In this document: positions 11,457 through 21,451 of the stretch, in pieces
How the letters are laid out: every line of letters starts with the position of its first letter
How positions within the stretch are numbered: position 1 is the stretch's first letter
DNA from: Streblospio benedicti
Taxonomy: Eukaryota > Annelida > Polychaeta > Spionida > Spionidae
Reading direction: 5' to 3'
NCBI GenBank assembly: GCA_019095985.1
Contig: CM032666.1
Coordinates: 13,514,516-13,578,515 of the forward strand
Length of the DNA: 64,000 nt
Translations under genes and position numbers: made by a program
The notes under the pieces: model-generated
What the model was told of the DNA's origin: nothing
The model's database searches: none
Seen by the model: only the letters and a program-made list of their open reading frames with translations

Positions 11457-13990
11457 GTAAGTACACCACAGACTCAAAGTAGTATTTGTCTTTGATTCAA
11501 CGTTCACGTGGAACGTCAAGCGTTTGCCGTCGGAAATCCCTGCAGTATGTTGAGTAAGTTCAAAAGGTCAAATCCTACGTCACGTCGGGCAATTTGCATA
11601 TGTAATTACTATATTTGTAAATTATTAAAATATTTATTATAAAAAATCTGGATGAACAAAAAATAAAACAAGACACATTTTTTAATTTATTTATTAGTTT
11701 TCTACACTTAGGCAAACGCCTGGCTGGAAGAAAAAATTCTTTGGCTGCTAGATGGGACGTATGACTACTACTAACGCTGTTCTGTGCATCTCTTTGATGT
11801 TCATTGATTTTGGGGCTTTTTTCTTAGTAGTTTAATAAAATCAATAGAGGTTTCACTAGAAGTAGTAGGTGTGCTAGATTCATGAACATATTTGAAGTTG
11901 GGCAAAAGTAGTCCGACAACTAACCATATACGGATTCCGTATATGGTTAGTCCGTATACAACATTTTTACACGGCAGTTCTGGGGGTCGATATCGACTAT
12001 AAAAAGGTGGGTAAAATGAAGTTGTAGAAAATTTTGTTTTCATTACAGTATCACATAGAATAATACCCCTTTAATAATCCATTGTTTTCATCAGTGGTTT
12101 CACTGGGGTATCATTTTCATAGTTTTGTTGGTTTCACTAAGGGTGATTTGGACACTAGTGGCACCCCGCTACCCATTCACCCCCTAAGTACAAAACCCCC
12201 CGAGACTGCGGTGTGGTGGGAGATTTTTATCAGATCCAGATCAGGTTGGTTCTGTACTGCCTATCCCCCTCACTATTGAAAAAAAATGGCGCAGCGTATC
12301 AAAAGTGTAATGTAGCAGCATAGCTGTTAACCTGTAATTTAAACCATTCTTGAATGAGTTTAGGCCTTATACATATATGCAATGTAGTCCTGTCATATTA
12401 ATTCAGTGTCTTTTTGTTTACTTCAGTATTTAACAATACTGTCGCCTAAAATCATTATCTAACACCTCTACATTTATCTAATGTTTTTTGGCAGTATCTA
12501 ATCTGTGAAGAACAGAATAGTGAACGACAGTCACTCAATGAACTGCTGTAGACGCCTCTTGCTGAGAATTAAGATCTTAAAAATTGATTTGCATAATATG
12601 TCTAATATGTATACATAAGCAGTTGCTTAAGAAAGCAAAACCCATCAAATTATGTCTTGTTCACGTGCAGAAAATTTAAGGAAAAGAATTATTATGTGAT
12701 TCTTTATTAAAATGAATATGATAAATGAATACGAAAAGATGGTCATAAAAGTTTAAAGAAAATAATGGTATGAGGACCCAAACAAAAGTATAGATTGAAC
12801 TCTATATGGTTCTAAACACTATAAAAATAGTGGCTGTATCCGTATTGTCTTCTTTTTTTAACGCTCCTGTATAAATGAAAAAAAAAATGAAACACAAGCT
12901 GAAAGTGGCCAAGTTATGAGGTTATGAAAGTTATGATGAGCCCTCTAGAGAGAGGAGACTGATATATTCTCATATGCCCCCCTTGTTGAAGCCGGTGTAA
13001 TTGGCAATGTTGTGCTGTAAATATCCAGCGAGTTATTAAGAGAGCAGTATAGAGCTATATAATAGCTTAGAGGCCAAACGAAGAGCTATATAACATCTGT
13101 CTGTCACACTTTCATTGCTGTTAATGATGGCTGATGTAAGTCCACGTGTGCAAGTTCACTTCACTGGAAATGATTCGTGATTTTAATAAAATGTTAGTCA
13201 CTATGGGAATACCAGCAGAGGAACATAGGCCAGCCTCGTAAGCTCATATTTAGTATCAAAATTGTACAATAATGCTCACACGGCACACGGACAGATATTT
13301 GGTTTGTGTCTTCTAAAATGGATATTTGATGACAATTCAAATGGCGGATCACAGATAAGGTGTTTGACAGCAGCCTATGAAAGCTGCATAGGCTCCGTGT
13401 ATCGCGTGTTTCTTTGAAAACGAATAAATGATGGTGTCAACTACGCAGATATTTTGCCGATCTCGGGAATAAACAACCAATTTTTAAACGTTTTCACTCA
13501 GAAATGTAAGTAATCATCTATTATGTATGAACTCGGTTTCAGTAGTAAATTTTACATATGTGTATGAATAATTACGCAGTTTTATAAGCTCCACAACCTT
13601 AAACATTGAACTATATTCCCGTGTTGATAAACGTACATTCGCAGACAGACCACGGGATTTCAAATGGCAACGTTCAGTGGGATAATGACAGCTAGTATCC
13701 TCATTAAACTGTTAAATGTACCTTGACATTTTTATTTAAACTTTGAGAAATAGAAGCATCATTGTTTTTATTCGTGTAATTACTTATCCGTAACTTATAT
13801 GAAAGTGTTCGTTATCCATAATTGAGTACAGTAGGTGCAACCACCACGTTATCAACGTACGTGTGACGCAGTTATCTGAACGTGATGTACGTCATTCGTT
13901 CGGGGTCACCCGTACTAACACGGGGTCATCCGGTGCGTTTTGCTGAAAATCGTGCTGAAAATCATGCTGAATTCTGAGTTGAGTTCATAG
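11457..13990. other. Non-coding DNA
   Basis: No convincing exon. Structures seen are a perfect palindrome (11920-11950), a TTTCACTRRGGGT-type repeat near 12095-12150, and TATA-like AGCTATATAA motifs near 13052 and 13084. About 45 bases after the second of these comes ATGATGGCTGAT followed by GTAAGT (13127-13140). That last arrangement could be a tiny first coding exon but is too short to support. Confidence 0.5.
11920..11950. repeat. Perfect 31-bp palindrome (15-bp arms)
   Basis: CTAACCATATACGGA and its exact reverse complement are separated by a single T. The 3' flank repeats part of the motif (TCCGTATAC). Confidence 0.9.
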
Positions 13991-14049
13991 CCTACAGACT
14001 TCGTGGGTATAGTCTTAACCAACCCAATCGGGGCTTGGGTAATATGGTA

Positions 14050-14795
14050 GAGTGAATAAAAGAGGTCTATTAGCGTCCATTGAAGAGAAATTTGTTTATG
14101 ATACATGTACCTTCTTATAAGAATTTCGTGGTTAATGGATTTCGGACCTCGAGAGTAGTTACTGTGTATGCAGTATTTATATGGCTGTACAATAACCATG
14201 TGAAATCTGTAAAAACAACATAAATTATCATATTTAATATACTCAAATTATAGAGTATATTTCGTACATACTTATTAAAAGTGACCAAATGCTGTATGAA
14301 TTTTACAATTTATGAATTCTGTGCAAGTATTGTATTGAAATTAAGCATGATTGTTTATTTAAGATTTCAAACATAATGCGCTCATTCACTGTCCAGAAGT
14401 TTAAACCCGATGATATATATAGATTTTTCTGGTGTTGACAGATATGACAAATGGTTGGGATACAAAACCCCTCAAAGATCTGTTGCGCTTATGAAATGCA
14501 TTTAGAGAATGAGCAAAAGAGGTCTTTAGCGTCTAGACTAGTCCACTGAAGAGAGTTTTATCTTATTCGTAAATAATTGATGCAATGAAATTCTTAGTCA
14601 ATGAAATCAGAACTAATATCGGATGTTTTGAATGCAGTATTTATATTGCCATACAAGAATAATGTGAAATCTGTGTATTTTCAATAAATCTGCTTACATT
14701 AATCAATCTAGTCGATTTATAAAATATATTTTCTATATACTTATTCAAATGCCCAAACAGCGAATGAATCTTACAAGTTACGAAATCTGTGCATG
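14050..14795. repeat. Old tandem duplication, ~455-bp spacing
   Basis: Copy 1 (about 14050-14330) and copy 2 (about 14503-14795) share AAAAGAGGTCT, TTAGCGTC, AATGCAGTATTTATAT-type, AATGTGAAATCTGT and ATACTTATT..AA motifs in the same order. Indels and substitutions are frequent, so it is old. Confidence 0.65.
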
Positions 14796-14862
14796 ATGGA
14801 ATGCAGTATCAGATGTTACTTCATTTTACTTCAGTATTTAACACTTCTGTGTTTCATTTCAG

Positions 14863-14941
14863 AGCCGGTTGAGTACTGCAACACAGAGATGTTCGCACCC
14901 AAATGTGAGGCCGGGAAAGCCAGCATAATGACCTCTGTAGT
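14863..14941 (+). pseudogene. Possible lectin-domain exon fragment (SUEL/Gal-lectin-like)
   Basis: After a good splice acceptor (TTTCATTTCAG ending at 14862) the frame reads EPVEYCNTEMFAPKCEAGKA then SIMTS. The pattern YC..E.F...C..G..I.M.SA resembles the start of sea-urchin-egg-lectin-type (Gal-lectin) domains. The expected YGR..xGRC block does not follow; the frame continues for about 30 codons without similarity. It may be a cut exon or chance similarity, and no neighbouring exon was found. Confidence 0.3.
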
Positions 14942-15241
14942 AGACCCTCCACCAATCAAGAGCGCGTCTATAAAGATATGGAGATCAGATGGTGTGCCGG
15001 GTGGTCTTACTAGAGAGGCTCTACTGTACATTATATAACCACACCTATAAACTAATGAAAATTTCCAAAATAAGTAGCGTGACGAAGGGGACATTGGTTT
15101 CTACTGTGCGCATGCACATGTACGCCAAACAGATGCAGGTATATGCAGTGGGCCTACAGAATACTTAATCAACACAGCGGGATCTGGCATGCAGCAAAAA
15201 TGAACATGATTAAGGAAAGTGTTCCAAACTTCCCGACTTTA

Positions 15242-15577
15242 GGGAACGATCATAAATAACGATACGGGGGGGGGGTCGTCCATTTTTGAAGGCTCGAAGA
15301 AAAAGTTAACCGACCCCCAAATCAACATTTTAAAAAGTTGAGTGACCCCCCCCCCCCCTCTGCTAAAGCAAAGGTCCTCTACATAGTCATTGTATTGATG
15401 GACAATTGCTGAAAGAACATTTTTGAAAATATATACTGTAGTATGATTAAAAAAAAGTTCAGCGACACCCAAGCCACCACCACCCACCCCCAACCCCCAA
15501 AAAGTGAATAAAAAAAGTTGGACGAACCCCCCACCTTTTTGGACGACCCCCCGGTATCATTATTTATGATCGTTCCC
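15242..15577. mobile_element. MITE with ~45-bp terminal inverted repeats and TTA target duplication
   Basis: The ends are GGGAACGATCATAAATAAC.. and its near-perfect reverse complement. Similarity continues inward through the G-run and TCGTCCA for about 45 bases. The element is flanked by TTA on both sides (15239-15241 and 15578-15580), as expected for the 3-bp TWA duplication made by PIF/Harbinger transposases. The interior (about 240 bp) is non-coding with C- and CCCCAAA-rich tracts. Confidence 0.85.
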
Positions 15578-15630
15578 TTATTCGGAAAAAGTCACACTAT
15601 CGCGATTAGCACGGACGTGCCTCGAAACTG

Positions 15631-15895
15631 GGTGTCTTTTTTTACATTTTTTGGTATAAATCAGGGTGTCTATTTCACATTTTTTGGTATATTTCAGGGT
15701 GTCTATTTCACATTTTAGTATATTTATCAGGATAAGAAAAATATTCATATTCATAATATTCATTCTTGATGTCTACATGTACTAGAATCTGAGTTTGATA
15801 TATTGGTGTGTCACCTTTTTCTCGGATATTGGTATATTGTGGATCACTTTTTCTCAAAAATAGGTATATTGGTGGATGCCGTTTTCAACCTTTGC
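15631..15895. repeat. Degenerate 33-34-bp tandem repeat
   Basis: GGTGTCTxTTT.ACATTTTTTGGTAT units start at 15631, 15665 and 15698. Looser variants (GGTGTGTCACCTTTTTCTC, GTGGATCACTTTTTCTC, GGTGGATGCCGTTTTCAAC) continue to about 15890. They are similar in style to the repeats at 9.83 and 12.1 kb. Confidence 0.65.
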
Positions 15896-15940
15896 AAGGC
15901 ATGTCCGTACCCATTTTCTGACCAAGACCACCGCCGAGAT

Positions 15941-16055
15941 GGGTCCCACACAATTGCACTGTATTCCAATGCTGATCGCACAAGTGCTGTACATGCAGCT
16001 TTTTTGCATGACAACGGACACCTTCTCAGGAGAAACCCCAAAGTGCTGTTAACTT
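15941..16055 (-). mobile_element. LINE fragment (end of reverse-transcriptase region)
   Basis: On the minus strand the frame reads LGFLLRRCPLS..KKAACTALVRSALEYSAIVWDP. This is the conserved block near the C-terminal end of non-LTR retrotransposon polyproteins of the Jockey/CR1-like groups (K..AY..LVRP.LEYAS.VWDP). Similarity stops abruptly after WDP at 15941. Only about 115 bp remain, so it is a dead, truncated scrap. Confidence 0.7.
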
Positions 16056-16077
16056 TCTTACCCCCCCCCCTGTTTGA

Positions 16078-16730
16078 GTGAGCATGCGGAGCCCACTCCG
16101 CATCACTTTTTAGTTGAAAAAATGACAGTCCGTAAAAAAGATGAAAACATGGGAAATTAACCCTGTCAGTGATTAATCAGGTCGACGGCGCTGGATGGCT
16201 CCGACACGTCGCCCAGCGGACTCTTGCGGGCTCCGTGCAGGCTCCGTTCTACCTCCGCATCACCTCGGCGAGCAAAAATTGCGCGGAATCCCTCCACTTC
16301 TCTGGAGAAGTGGATTTTTCACGCCGCGCGACAACTCCGCGCGGAGGGGGATTATTGATTAAATTTACTTTGATCTTTTTGAGTTCGCTAGTCGCCGCAC
16401 GAGGCCGTATTTGGCCCCAACGGACTCTGTCTGCTTCCGTCCCACATAAAATGAACGTCGTTCACCTCTGCTGTACGCTGCTGTACGCCCGTGTACCTAT
16501 CCGCGCCAAGAATAGTGCGGACTCCGTCTGCCTCCGTGCTCACGCCGCAGTCAACGTCTTTTGGTGCCCTGCGGTGCTTTTTCTTGCAATTTCGCGAGCG
16601 GCGTCACTTCTACTCTGCCAGGAGTGGTAATTCTCTCTAAAAAAAAATTTAGCCCTAGCCCTAGGGACGGTGCTCGCACGCGTAGGAACCGCGGACTCCG
16701 CGTTCTGTGTGTTCACTCTAACAGTGGGGT
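16078..16730. repeat. CpG- and GC-rich block with subterminal-type repeats
   Basis: This stretch is much richer in G+C and CpG than its surroundings. It has several short hairpins: ATGCGGAG..CTCCGCAT near 16083-16102, TCCACTTCTC..GAGAAGTGGA near 16295-16316, and CCGCGC..GCGCGG near 16324-16345. The motif GGACTCYGTCTGCYTCCGT occurs at 16422-16440 and 16519-16537, with shorter variants around it. Repeated motifs of this kind are common near the ends of DNA transposons. The open plus-strand frame across it matches no protein I recognise and has arginine/serine-rich, CpG-driven composition. I cannot fix element boundaries; a CpG island is the alternative. Confidence 0.45.
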
Positions 16731-16990
16731 TAGAGACTTCATTCTATTATATAAAACTTTATCATTATTGCTGCTACTTTTTTTGAATTTATGCAGAATT
16801 ATACATAGAATATACATTGAAATGACAAATAAAACTAGGAATACTATAGTCCCTTTACAAAAGCACGCACCTTAATGACGAAATAGTTTTAATTATCCTA
16901 TATATTAATACGCTAAATTTTGGACTTTGGTCGGTTATCTCCTCTTTAACCTGACTAGCTGGACGCCATCTAACTACAGCAGATCGTTCG
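16731..16990. other. Non-coding DNA
   Basis: AT-rich stretch between the CpG-rich block and the broken nuclease gene; nothing recognisable. Confidence 0.5.
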
Positions 16991-18476
16991 TCATACACAA
17001 AAATCCACTTTCAGCCTCTGTACACTGGCAGGCAATACCACGCATTGGTGGAAGTTCCACAATAAATGATGCTGCAGAAACCATGTCTTGTAGATTTTCA
17101 TGCAACTCCATAGCCTTCGGCGCTTTTTTTTTGTTGGTTTCTTTGGATTTTGTGCTGTATATAACTCAGTTGCATATGACCAAACCTTATTCCAAAGCTC
17201 TGGCTGAAATTCACCACAAATGACAGTGCTACTCTTTGGTGTGAAGCAAACATTAGCATAGTGATCACATTTCTTGGCTGCCATTTGACTCAAAATCTGT
17301 GTAGTGTAATATATTGGTAATTGATAATACATGTCTGTAGAATAAGCCTTTCCAGGTATCGGACATTTTAGCTCAAATGCTACCTTTGAAGTCCCATCAT
17401 GAATTCCAGTTCCATCACCACTAATCACAGCATAATTGCCTTTGTCATCCAGAGGTAAGCACACACAACCATCTTCTCTAAATTCTAAAAGATAAAAGAT
17501 ATAGGAATCACTTTTCCAACAAGAGTTGCAAGAGCATGAAGTTCATTTTCTGTACCATAGTCAAATCTTTTCTGTGTTTCAGGAGTAATTGGATTTACAA
17601 CACCATCATAAACTTTATCAAAATGTTCTTTTTGCTCTTTTTTAGAGCTCATTCCAAGGGCTTTATACAAATGAGCTTCCTGTCACTTTTGCATTTTTGC
17701 GAAGGTCATCCCATGCTGGACTCCTCTGCTTAATGTGTTCTGGATTTTCACTTGTCACACTTTCATGACTTTGATCTATAAGGCAAATGAAGTTTTGTTG
17801 TTTACCCAGATCGATTGTTCCAGAGCCCAACCTATAATCATCACAAGTCCCATTTAAAATAGAAATAAAAAATCCCAGTTCATCATTGTGTTGTAGCAAT
17901 CTTTCTACACATTTTTCACTTTTAATTATTTGTGTCTGCACATAGCTGATGGCATTGGCCAATGTGCTTTCTTTCCACAAAGCCCTCAACCTTTTTTGAG
18001 TAAATTTTGCACTGCAAGCTTTCTTGTTTACATTGTACTCCTGTAATGTTCTAATTCCATTGCTAAGAATGAACAAACATTTTTCAATTGCTCTATTAGA
18101 GTATTCTTTCCAGATTCAATGGAATTGATATTTGGATCTTCACAGTTTTTAGGTAGGTGTTCACATCATCTAAATGTTTTAAATCATTATTCAATGTTTC
18201 TAGTCTCTCTTTTAATGTAGGTGGTGCTTCGTGTCCACCTAGATCTTCCTCTCCATATTTTTTCCCAAATCCATAAGCCAGTTTCTTTCCGTCTATTGAT
18301 AACTTGCAATCTTTACCTTTGTGGACTGTACTAAAGATTGTTAATGACTGTGACATTATTCCAGGTGTTGAGACATCTGTCCTGTACTTGGAACTTTCTT
18401 GGTTTAGCACTGGATCAGATGGAACGGCAAAGTTGAAATGCTGTCCTACTTCCTCAGATGTATCACTTGTAATCAA
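16991..18476 (-). pseudogene. Broken YqaJ-type nuclease (exonuclease/recombinase fold) gene
   Basis: Minus-strand frames from 18476 down to 16991 carry, in order, an N-terminal helical region without known domain (about 18476-17780) and the YqaJ nuclease motifs. These are RSPAWDDLRKNAKVTGS (about 17730-17675, the R-x-x-x-W..LR..TGS substrate-side motif), GTENELHALA (about 17555), GDGTG..FELKCP (about 17425-17360, containing the acidic residue and the E-x-K catalytic pair) and YYQLPIYYTTQ (about 17320-17285, the Q-containing motif). The PD-(D/E)XK fold is shared with lambda exonuclease. Members trim DNA ends in phage recombination; stand-alone animal copies are often multi-copy and poorly understood. 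A lysine-rich tail follows to 16991. The gene is broken by about three frame breaks, so it is a fossil. The catalytic motifs are still legible, which suggests moderate age. Confidence 0.8.
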
Positions 18477-19108
18477 TGCATAACCTTATCATAAACATGA
18501 ACAATAAATAATATAATTACATGGTACACAATAGGCATGTATTATAAGAAAAAAATTATTATGACACATTTAGTAAATGAATATATTTCTCTATTATGAA
18601 TTTATTACAAATAGTACTATTTTTTAACAAGAAACATTCATAAAATTGTCCTTAATTAATATTCATGCTTTTATATTTGTGTCCAAGCAGTTCCTTGTAG
18701 TTGACTATGTTCAGCAGAAATCACAAAATCCGACTTTACATTCTGGTTTAGTTGCACAGGGTGGTAGTAGCCCTACACATAGTACAACTGACCACTGGCC
18801 ACTGAAACTGACCTACATAGCAGCATTCACAGTCATAATATTGTACTTACCACCTGCCCATGTGACTTACCACCTGCCCTGAAGCTAAGTACCACCTGCC
18901 CAAATGGATGGTATGTATTTATCATTATTTTAACCTACCGCAAGATAAATTGAACAAACTAACTTTATTGGAGCATTCTATACACTTTGTTTTATGTATG
19001 GGCAGTAAAATATTTTTCTTATAGTATATTTATAAGGGTAAATATTGAAGAAAATATTTTGAACTGTATCCGCCATTTTTTTGTGAGGTCAGGTGGTAAA
19101 CTTACCAC
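18477..19108. other. Non-coding DNA to the second assembly gap
   Basis: No gene seen. Three copies of the motif TACCACCTGCCC lie at about 18848-18901, spaced 21-24 bases, and the last bases before the gap (GGTGGTAAACTTACCAC) echo it. The gap probably interrupts a repeat. Confidence 0.55.
18845..18903. repeat. Short tandem repeat, TACCACCTGCCC core, 3 copies
   Basis: The core recurs at about 18848, 18869 and 18890 with variable 9-12-base spacers. Confidence 0.7.
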
Positions 19109-19208
19109 NNNNNNNNNNNNNNNNNNNNNNNNNNNNNNNNNNNNNNNNNNNNNNNNNNNNNNNNNNNNNNNNNNNNNNNNNNNNNNNNNNNNNNNNNNNN
19201 NNNNNNNN
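19109..19208. other. Assembly gap (100 N)
   Basis: Exactly 100 unknown bases between the broken nuclease gene and the broken kinase gene; their true distance is unknown. Confidence 0.98.
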
Positions 19209-19380
19209 GCTGTGTATGTAAAGCTCCTCGTTACGTGACCAAGGGACCCGCTTGTAACTTGTTATTAAATGCGGTGAAGATTGACAACAGAAAAAAATTT
19301 CTTGATTGATCTTATCAAGTCAATCACCGGTTTTGTACTGTTTCAATAATAGTTTTTGAAGTGATTTTTTTTATTTTCAG

Positions 19381-20240
19381 GTGTGATACTACATTTAAAA
19401 TGGGATCTTCGATATCAATTCCAGACTTCAAGACCTCTCTGGGCGGTGGAAGCTTTGGTGTAGTCTACAAAAGGAACATATGGTGGCAAGGAGGTGGCTG
19501 TAAAAGTTATCAACAAGCATATGCTCATCAACAAGGGCAAAATATAGTAAAATAGACAAAAATGAATGCATACCATTTTTTGTCAAAGGATTGAAACATC
19601 CTAATATTGTATCCATACTTGCTTGGGCTGATAAAGATCATGAGCTTTGGCTTGCTCTTGAGCTGTGTGATACCAGTCTGGATAGGTATTTAAAGGACAA
19701 TAATCCAAATAACTTGTTAACATGTCATATAATTTGCCAGGGCGCAACTGGTCTTACATATTTACACATGAAAAACATCATACACAGAGATTTAAGGCCA
19801 GATAATGTGTTGGTTCTTATGAAAGACTCGTTTCCAATCATCAAGATCACAGATTTCTCTTTGTGTAAGGACATTTGCTGACCAGGCCACGAGTTCAATG
19901 ATCACTGTGTGGGGGAAACCCATACTGGCTTGCCCCCAGAAATACTCACTGAGGATGGCCACAGTGCTACAGGCGTCAGGTACAAGCGGTCAATCGGCGT
20001 GTTTTCATATGGCCTCATCATGCTCTATGTGTGTGTAAATGCGGCAGTCGAAAAATGATCAACAAAGGTTAATTGTGGGCTGATGGTCAAGCGTGGAGAG
20101 GATGTGCTGGCTCGGTTTGAAAATGCTGGAGAAGTCCTGGACTGAAGGAAAAGGTTTTTACCTTTGTTACAGAGAATTTTAGCAATAGATATGAATGCCA
20201 GACCAACCATGAAAGATATGTGTGATAAAGTTTTCCCACC
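19381..20240 (+). pseudogene. Broken serine/threonine protein-kinase gene
   Basis: A consensus acceptor (TTTTTTTTATTTTCAG ending 19380) leads into an exon whose ATG at 19400 starts MGSSISIPDFKTSLGGGSFG. Kinase landmarks appear in order: glycine loop GGGSFGVVY (about 19440), VAVKVI with the ATP lysine (about 19493, in a shifted frame), HPNIVSILAW (about 19595), HRDLRPDNVL catalytic loop (about 19780) and ITDFSLCK, where DFG is expected (about 19848). Further on are GLPPEIL in the APE position (about 19927), SYGLIMLYV helix F (about 20007), and NARPTMKDM near helix H (about 20195). The core is complete in order but the frame changes several times and internal stops are present, so it is a pseudogene. 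Serine in place of the DFG glycine also argues against normal activity. The overall style is TKL/PEK-like, but the family is not certain. Confidence 0.8.
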
Positions 20241-20289
20241 CCCTGAGGTCCCCACCCCTCCCTGTTTCCGTCCCCTTGCCTTGCACATC

Positions 20290-21080
20290 CTGGGGATATG
20301 ACGCTCACGGCTTTGTAGGCGGTTGGAGCGGACAATAAGATTCTTGTGGGCCATTGGGACAAAAGATGCTCTACCTCCTGCATGTGAAAGATGGAGCCTA
20401 CAGCCAGGTATGGAAGAAGGCGTGTCCCCGAGGGGTTGAGGTGTGGGACAGGAAGTACATTGTGGACAGGACAATAACCACACGTGACTACATGGGCAGT
20501 GGAGTGACCAGGTGCTTTTTGACCTGGAGATGAATGCTCTCTCCATGAGCATCAGGCAGGGGGAGGGCCTGGACCTGGTAGGCTGCCTCGCACCGCATGT
20601 CCAGGTGTATCGTGAGAGGATAGGCGCAGTTACCAGCTGGTGCTGCATAGCGGTGCGGTGGGAGACTCATTCCGTCTGCGGGCTCACCATGGGACAAGTG
20701 GCTGTCTATGTGCCAGCACGCCAGCACCCGGCTGGTGCGCCAGTATGTGAGCACGTCGCTCCTGGACTTGTTTGCGGAGGCCGGCCGCCACCAGCATCAT
20801 ATCCACCTGCCGTATGAGCCTGGTCGCCGTGGCGCCATTGTCAACATGGAGACACACTTCATCGTCCGTGAGTTCTACACTGCCGCCGTCCTCCACGTCT
20901 ATACATGGCGTGGTGAGGAAGTCGAGGTGGTCAATGTGGGAAGATCCTCAAGCTGGACGAGTGGGGAGTGTGTCAAAAAGTGTGGGGGCATGTGAATCAG
21001 GCCGCAGTGACTCCATTGGTCATCAGTCGCGGTCCGCTGTTGCCCTACACAGTCTGCTCACTTCACACCCTGCAAATTGA
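20290..21080 (+). pseudogene. GC-rich coding relic of unknown family behind the kinase
   Basis: This stretch is clearly richer in G+C than its surroundings, and stretches of plausible protein alternate between plus-strand frames. They include GPLGQKMLYLLHVKDGAYSQ (about 20348), CPRGVEVWDRKYIVDRT (about 20419), TTRDYMGSGVTRCFL (about 20478), DLFAEAGRHQHHIHLPYEPG (about 20768) and HFIVREFYTAAVLHVYTWRG (about 20855). Their alternation between frames and internal stops suggest a decayed gene. It starts just after the kinase C-lobe remnant and could be the C-terminal region of the same former gene. I do not recognise the domain. Confidence 0.45.
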
Positions 21081-21315
21081 GTCGCCGTTGAGACTTAGGT
21101 AGTCACAGTTACACTCATTATCATTAATCAATATCTAGGTGGTTATGTGATTTGTGAAAGATAAATAATCTATACAAATGTTGTAAAAATTTAGATCACC
21201 CCAAATGTGTGATACATGTGTGAATATTCCTCATAAGCAGTATTAATCTTTATAATGTTTTCTCTAATAGAACTATCATAATTCCAAACAGTAAAGTTAA
21301 ATGTTTTTGTATTTC
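21081..21315. other. Non-coding DNA, probable former intron
   Basis: An AT-rich stretch without coding signal ends in a pyrimidine-rich tract and CAG (TTTTTGTATTTCAG near 21304-21317), which looks like a splice acceptor for the next remnant. Confidence 0.4.
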
Positions 21316-21317
21316 AG

Positions 21318-21451
21318 AATTCGACTCCCCATGTTTGACCCAACACAGCCCCCCTTCTCCTGAACTTCCCCCCTCACTCAGGAGGTCCTGCCACCCCTTG
21401 AGGTTCACCGCACCCTGGAGACCTGGAGACCATGCTGGTGGAGGTCCCCAC
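21318..21451 (+). pseudogene. Exon remnant split by a MITE (left part)
   Basis: After the acceptor-like CAG at 21317 lies a C-rich stretch with the 3' motif GGAGACCATGCTGGTGGAGG (21425-21444). The same motif, with one change, occurs on the far side of the MITE (22736-22755). Peptides shared by both sides read ETMLVEVP. The remnant may belong to the decayed kinase-containing gene upstream. Confidence 0.4.

Noticed and set aside
13127-13140. ATGATGGCTGAT followed by GTAAGT, about 45 bases after a TATA-like box
   Set aside because: It could be a tiny first exon, but four codons carry no evidence and no partner exon was found.
16169-16630. 153-codon plus-strand open frame in the CpG-rich block
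   Set aside because: No known domain, and the repeated short motifs explain the lack of stops.
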